Assembly (NCBI GenBank): GCA_021432605.1
Contig: MU271149.1
Location: 1,178,001 to 1,242,000, forward strand
Source of the DNA: Coniochaeta sp. PMI_546
Lineage: Eukaryota > Ascomycota > Sordariomycetes > Coniochaetales > Coniochaetaceae
Reading direction: 5' to 3'
DNA length: 64,000 bases
Shown piece after piece: positions 58,966 through 64,000 of this stretch. Position 1 is the first letter of the stretch. Every line of letters starts with the position of its first letter. A program made the position numbers and the translations under genes. The notes under the pieces are model-generated. The model was not told the DNA's origin. It was given only the letters and a program-made list of their open reading frames with translations, and made no database searches.

Positions 58966-59611
58966 ACAAATCGAAGGCGATCATGTTGTCTTTGGCTGTC
59001 ATGACCATGCGCGCCCAGGATGTCGTTGTGACGGTGTCAGGGTATAGCTGTGGCTAGCAATATAGCCTCACACGTCTCTCGGATTGAACGGGAGTCTTAG
59101 CAAGTCACAGCTACTAGGGGGGACCAAGGATACAATCGATGTCACATTTCATTAAGCCATCTCAAAAGCAGGCGCCTGATAGCAACCCTCTGCTCGCCTA
59201 TCGGCCTGCCATCCTATAAACTCCATGCAGACCGAATGCCTATACCTGGGCGATTCCCGTCTCCGTCCCTCGGCGCTATGCGTCCTTGATGTATACTTCA
59301 CCCACAAAGACAGTAGCCAGCTATATTCCACAATGATGAACAGCCCCGCCTCCAAAAGATCCTCTGCCTTACAGCTTCTTACATGACTCGTTTTTCCGAC
59401 AACGAGATATGATACTGTACTGATGCTAATGAAAGATTGGTAAGGGAAAATGAACGTATATCCGCCATGCGTTATGTCGACATAAGATAGTCACGCTCAG
59501 ACAATAAAGAAAAATACAAATCGATTGAGGGGTATCGCAAAAGTGTGTGATGGGTGATATGTAATGGGCGTAAGGTAAGTGTGTGGTCGGCGTTATTGTT
59601 GGTTAGAAGCG
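58966..59611. other. Convergent 3' flank
   Basis: 646 bp between convergent genes; presumably two 3' UTRs. No gene supported. Confidence 0.5.
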
Positions 59612-61225
59612 TTATCGAGTCTCGACAGGTCGAACTCCAGCCTCAAGATTCGAAGGTGTAACATCACTGGAGACAATAGTACCGGATGCGTCGGCAACCT
59701 CATTTGGATTTCGAGTAGCCTGTCTCCCGTTTAACCGGAACGTGGACCGGAGATCCGCGAAGCGGCCCCGTGAGGGTGCCTGGTTGACTGGCTCAGCAGT
59801 CCGAGATGTCGTCCGACTTGCCGTCTGAGAAGTCGGACTCCGAGTCGGCGCCTCGTACAGTCGAGAACGGCCGAAGAAGCCGAATCTGCTGCCACTACGA
59901 TCAGCCGCAGGCTGGCCTTGCGCGGCTCCGACTTGTGCCCGCTGACTCGCTGGGAGGAAGTGCCTGGCCGCATGGCCGCGGAATCCAGCCCACGCCGTTC
60001 CAGGGCGGTTGGGCATGTTCCCCCGAGCACCGCTGAGCGGCACCACCACAGCAGGATTGGTACCGTCGCCACCCTCTGGGAGAGGACGCGGTTTCGGCGT
60101 GTAGTAATCTGCCTTACAAAGTGGACAGCAGGCTCTCCGGCTCGTCAACCAAGGATCAACGCAGACGGCGTGGAAGGCGTGACCGCAAGTCAGACCTCGG
60201 ACCTCGTCATCATCCTCCAGCGTGTCGATGCAGATGGCGCAGGTGTCTCCAGATGTGCCCATTAACTCGGGTGGAAGAGCGGCGTTGATGTGTTCGTCCT
60301 CGTCCTCTTCTTCGTCGTCCTGGGAGTCGCGAGTCTTTGTGAGCGCTGGTGGATGAGAGTCCGACTCCGGCTCCGGCTGTGATGTTTTGGCAAAGTCCTG
60401 CTGCTCTGTTGTTGCAGGTACAGGGTCCGGTGCTTTGCTTGCTGTGGTGTCCTTCGCTTCATCTGCAGTGTCCCGCTGGTCGTCCCTTACTTCGTCGGCT
60501 TTTGCATTCGATGTCGTACTTGTTGTCGGACGTTCTTCGGTTGAGTCTCTTTCCTTTGACGGCAATTCGGATACAACGCCTTCGACATCGCGCACGCTGT
60601 TGGATCGGCTCGGCGGCGCAGTGACGCCGCCACGTGTCGGTAACCCTTCTTGAGCGCGACCAGCCACCCAAGCCTTGTACTTCTGCATCGGAAACTTCTC
60701 GTTGACCTCTTCCATCGTCATCAGCTTCTTTTCTCTCCTACGTCGGTGAGGTCGAGGCATGTTTTCGAGATTGATAGGCTCTCCGTCCTCGTTGAGCCGC
60801 ATCGCCCGGTTACGCGCATTGTAACGGAAGCAATACTTTACACCGACAATGATCCTATCCTCGAGTTAGATTGAACCCGAGATATTAGCGCGGATAGCAT
60901 TCCACACTGTCTGTGCTCACCATAAATTTGTGAAGACGACGCCAAAGCCTAGTGCAACGAAGAATAGGAGCGGCGACGAGTTCTGGCTCTGCTGCGGCTG
61001 CTGATTGCCCGGAGAACCGTTGGATGCATTTGTATCCGTAGGAGATGGAGACGCCGCAGACGACGATGCCGAGCCAAAACTCGACGTTGGAGTGCCGGAG
61101 ACTGTTGGCGAGACCGGTACGGCTGAAGGGGTCGATGATGGCAGGAGCGCACCGGTTCCGGTCGTCACGGCTTGTCTGACAATCATGCGCGCCCCTTCCA
61201 CCAATGCCTGGTTGAGGATGGCCAT
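59612..61225 (-). CDS. Membrane-anchored RING-H2 E3 ubiquitin ligase
   Basis: Two exons (61225-60921, 60854-59612; 66-nt intron) give 515 aa. The N-terminus is Ser/Thr-rich. The intron interrupts the end of one membrane helix (~84-108: PLLFFVALGFGVVFTNLW joined to IIVGVKY). A basic cytosolic segment (RPHRRRREKKL) and a long acidic, disordered region follow. The RING-H2 finger spans residues 307-348: CAICIDTLEDDDEVRGLTC, GHAFHAVCVDPWLT, then CCPLCK. The spacing is C3H2C3, typical of transmembrane ubiquitin ligases that act on endomembranes. The C-terminal tail is Arg/Ser-rich. No signal peptide or protease-associated domain is visible. Substrate and exact membrane are unknown. Confidence 0.9.
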
Positions 61226-64000
61226 CTTGTCAAAGGGGAATCGTGTTGTTTTTGCGAAGAACAGTTACGACGGCTTTCATGGCCTGACCATATATGTTGC
61301 TGTAGACTGATGGATTGAGCAACGCTACCGTACCAGTCGTCCGTTGTAACCAGAAATGCCAAAACAGCAATAGTCGCAGTCACATCACAGGTTTGCCATT
61401 AAAGCAAGTGTATCTCTGCAATCCAGCAATCTCCCATGCAGAATGCTCAAGGCTGTGACGGAATGCAGGCGTCTTGTCGAGCCCGTGGGGTGGCGATGGC
61501 AGTGAAGTGATTCAGGTCAAGGTGGAGAAAAAGACAGGAGAGGAGGAGAGGCGAGACACTTAAAAGGTGATTGAACCAGCAAAGGCCAACTGGGCCAGAG
61601 CGGACGGATGCGTGGAAAGGGTGCGACAGGCGTTATTAGCGCAGCCCCGGAGTGAGCAACCAAGGATCAGGTCAGGTTACAGGAGGAAAAGAAGGAGGGT
61701 GGGCTGTGCTAACAGGGCCAGGGAGTCCTGGGAATGGGTGTTTGGAATCCAAAGAAAAAGCGGGGAAAGCACGACCTGGCAAGTGTCCGAACTCCTACTG
61801 CATACCATAGTAAAGTGCGTATAGGTATTCGTACAGCAGAGAGATTGATGAGTGCAGTGTAGGTCATTGTCACTTGGCTGTACTGTAGTGTACTTGCATC
61901 TTCAACTCGTCAGTGAGTGGGTGATCTCTAGCCATGATAGAGTCTCCCAAGCAGCGAGTTTCTTGATTCGGATGTTCACATCTGAACATCTCTTGCATCT
62001 CGGCTCAGTAATGACCTGGAGTTAAGCGGATGAGTGAGCTCAAATACAGCCGAAATACCGTATTCGCCAGATTACCGACCTAGTACCACAGCTTTTGCAC
62101 AATACTTGGTTAGGATTCCAGAGTGAAACTCGCCTTCTGCCCTCTTTGGAACTTCATTGACATGAGATTGCTCAAGGTTCCCAGGGCGTCCTCTTGTTGC
62201 TCACAATGGCGCCTCCAACCGGCACCTGAACTTCCTGTAACTGTGTTCTTGGGCACAAGGGAACAAAGACAGCCATGATTGCGATCCAAATCCCGCCGTG
62301 TCCTGATAACCAGTGACCGTGCTGTGTTTGACATCGTCGTCAGTACAGTGTGCAAAGGTCGCACTTCACCCACCCCTGAAATGTCGTTGGTGCTTGTGTT
62401 TGAGGCACAGGAGCATAAAAGCTACCAAGGTCTGACTGCGGTCTCCTGAAACTGTCACCCTCTGCGGCTCTTGCTAAACGATGGTACAAAGGTTTGTGAG
62501 ACGCTGTACTCAGTACTATAGCTGCTCAATTCCACATTTGATTCCACAGCTGACGGCCCCCTTTTTCTGCAGTCATATTCGGGCTGGCATTGCGCAATAT
62601 CAGCTTATCGAGAAATGCAGCCGGCTGTGGCTGGTCTTCGAGGTTCTTGGTAGGCTCGTGATGACGAACTCTGTCTGTGTCCTTCATGCGGCGGCTATGC
62701 ACTCAGGCCATCTATACGTACATCCCGTCCTTGACCCCCTCGACTCTCGACCCTCGACCCTCGACCCGCGAACCTTGGCATTGCCGAGCCACCTGCATTC
62801 ACACCGACATGGCCAGCTATCGGCTACATTAGTGAGGCCCAATGATGGGCTTGATAACACATTATACGCTCTGAATACGCACCATGCCATGTCGTATATG
62901 TCTATCTGCTGTACTCGCCCGCCAACAACCATCAAGGATAGTCGCGCACATAGTTATAATCCATAAAAAGATCACCTTATCTGAGACAATGAACACGAGA
63001 GCTGCCCTCTGAGCCAAAACCGATAGCGGGACACGGCCCACTGCAAGGATGCTAGACTGCATGTGTAATGGGCCAGGCTCTGGCTGCAACCCAGTGCGTG
63101 AGCAGCCAGAGCGTAGAGCGTGAGACAAGCTTTCAAGGGATCAGAGATCTGCATGATTTCGTTATTCTACTTTCGACCACAGACACTATAGCTGTTTATG
63201 GGCTCCTCCGTCAAAATATACAGGACAAAGACAGCTTAAATTCGACAGCGAGACTAGGCCAACTATTGAGCACCATGAACAAAGGGCTTCTAGTAACTTG
63301 CAACACAGAGTCCTTGGTCCACAGAGTTCTGCATCCCTAGGGACTGAAATGGTGACCAAGAATGGCTCGATGCCGAGATATCCTTGGCTAGCGTAAGAGC
63401 ACGATAAGAGATACCAAATATGTGGAGTTCCCTTCCCCAGATTCTGTGGTGCTCCCAAGTAACTGCTAAACGCGCGTCGCAGAAGTTTAACCACCGCAGT
63501 CCCTTGTCTGAAGACGACAGTGAGCGATCACTGAGAGAAAATCCCAAGAATTTCAAGATCAAACCAGACTTTGTTCTTTCCGGGAATGAGGACTGGTGGC
63601 CCAGGTTCGGATTAGCCGCATTGCTCGGCCATTTTTTGTTGTTCAGCCTGTCTAAAATAGTTCAAATGGCGAGGGACAGATCTGCCATCCCGCTGAGCCG
63701 TCCCGTGGTTGTGGTCCTGGCTGCCAATCCTAACATACCGGCGGAGATATGAACGATTTCCGACCTCACATAAGCTAGAACACGCTGGGCACACCCAACT
63801 GGTATTCATACAGATCGTACACGTAGTGTAGTGCTCGAGAAATATACCAAGGTTGGTTGGTACTAAGGCCAGGACATGATGACCAGCCATCAGCAAATCC
63901 CGACTCCGGTCTTCAGAAAGCGGGGGCGGGGTTTGGCTTGGTTCCTGTAATTCGGACAGCTTCTCCGCTCACCAAGATCCGCCCAGATTCTCCCAAGCCT
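61226..64000. other. 2.8-kb region with no supported gene
   Basis: The left part is the promoter of the RING-H2 gene. The rest contains only short frames without codon bias or recognisable motifs, plus a small heptamer repeat at 62741-62768. A gene beginning beyond the right edge is possible. Confidence 0.45.
62741..62768 (+). repeat. Heptamer tandem repeat, about 4 copies of CGACCCT
   Basis: Four consecutive 7-nt units: CGACTCT, CGACCCT, CGACCCT, CGACCCG. This is a short minisatellite in non-coding DNA. Confidence 0.8.

Noticed and set aside
63420-63752. 110-codon plus-strand frame near the right edge with a hydrophobic stretch
   Set aside because: No start context, codon bias or motif to support it; could be revisited if sequence to the right becomes available.
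1-64000. tRNA, rRNA, CRISPR, insertion sequence or viral genes
   Set aside because: I looked for B-box-like GGTTCGANTCC, regularly spaced direct repeats and transposase or polymerase motifs on both strands and found none convincing.

Overview
This window is nuclear DNA of a filamentous ascomycete (Pezizomycotina, most likely a Sordariomycete; I cannot place the genus). Genes are monocistronic and dense. They are interrupted by short introns (mostly 47-145 nt) with GT...CTRAC-type branch points...YAG ends. The protein set is typical of filamentous fungi: TAF1 without a bromodomain, Rlm1 MADS box, a fumarate reductase-cytochrome b5 fusion, a fungal GH31 alpha-glucosidase and a stand-alone histidinol-dehydrogenase-like enzyme. 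I reconstructed 20 protein genes, 17 of them multi-exon; one (TAF2) runs off the left edge. I see no rRNA, tRNA, CRISPR array, transposase or reverse transcriptase.

Layout. 0-5 kb: TAF2 (TFIID, partial, minus) and a SAS4-domain chromatin protein (minus). 5.7-11 kb: mitochondrial processing peptidase beta (minus), divergent from a raffinose-synthase/alpha-galactosidase-like GH36 enzyme (plus). 11-14.5 kb: an NAD(P)-dependent epimerase-like SDR and a histidinol-dehydrogenase-like protein (both minus). 15.6-22 kb: mitoribosomal mS38/Cox24, glutaminyl cyclase and fumarate reductase (all plus). 22-25.9 kb: gene-poor. 25.9-34.2 kb: an MFS sugar transporter and a secreted GH31 alpha-glucosidase (both plus), then an uncharacterised single-pass membrane protein (minus). 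36-38.2 kb: the Rlm1 MADS-box factor (minus), followed by a 4.6-kb gene-poor stretch. 42.7-52 kb: TAF1 (minus), a D-serine dehydratase-like enzyme (plus), ARP4 (minus) and the PIG-P/Gpi19 subunit (plus). 52.3-61.2 kb: the CORVET subunit VPS8 (minus), a GPALPP/DUF3752 protein (plus) and a membrane RING-H2 ubiquitin ligase (minus). 61.2-64 kb: nothing supported.

How they relate. Most are unlinked housekeeping genes. Two TFIID subunits (TAF1, TAF2) and two chromatin factors (SAS4-like, ARP4) fall within 50 kb. The transporter and alpha-glucosidase sit side by side on one strand and fit uptake and hydrolysis of alpha-glucosides. No clearly novel multi-gene system is visible. The most interesting signals are: a repeated 5'-to-3' switch from C-rich to G-rich coding strand inside genes; a long terminal TAF1 intron that splits the zinc knuckle beside an in-frame stop; an overlapping upstream ORF on the transporter; a hairpin just before the mS38 start; and a GC-AG intron after a 20-nt first exon.
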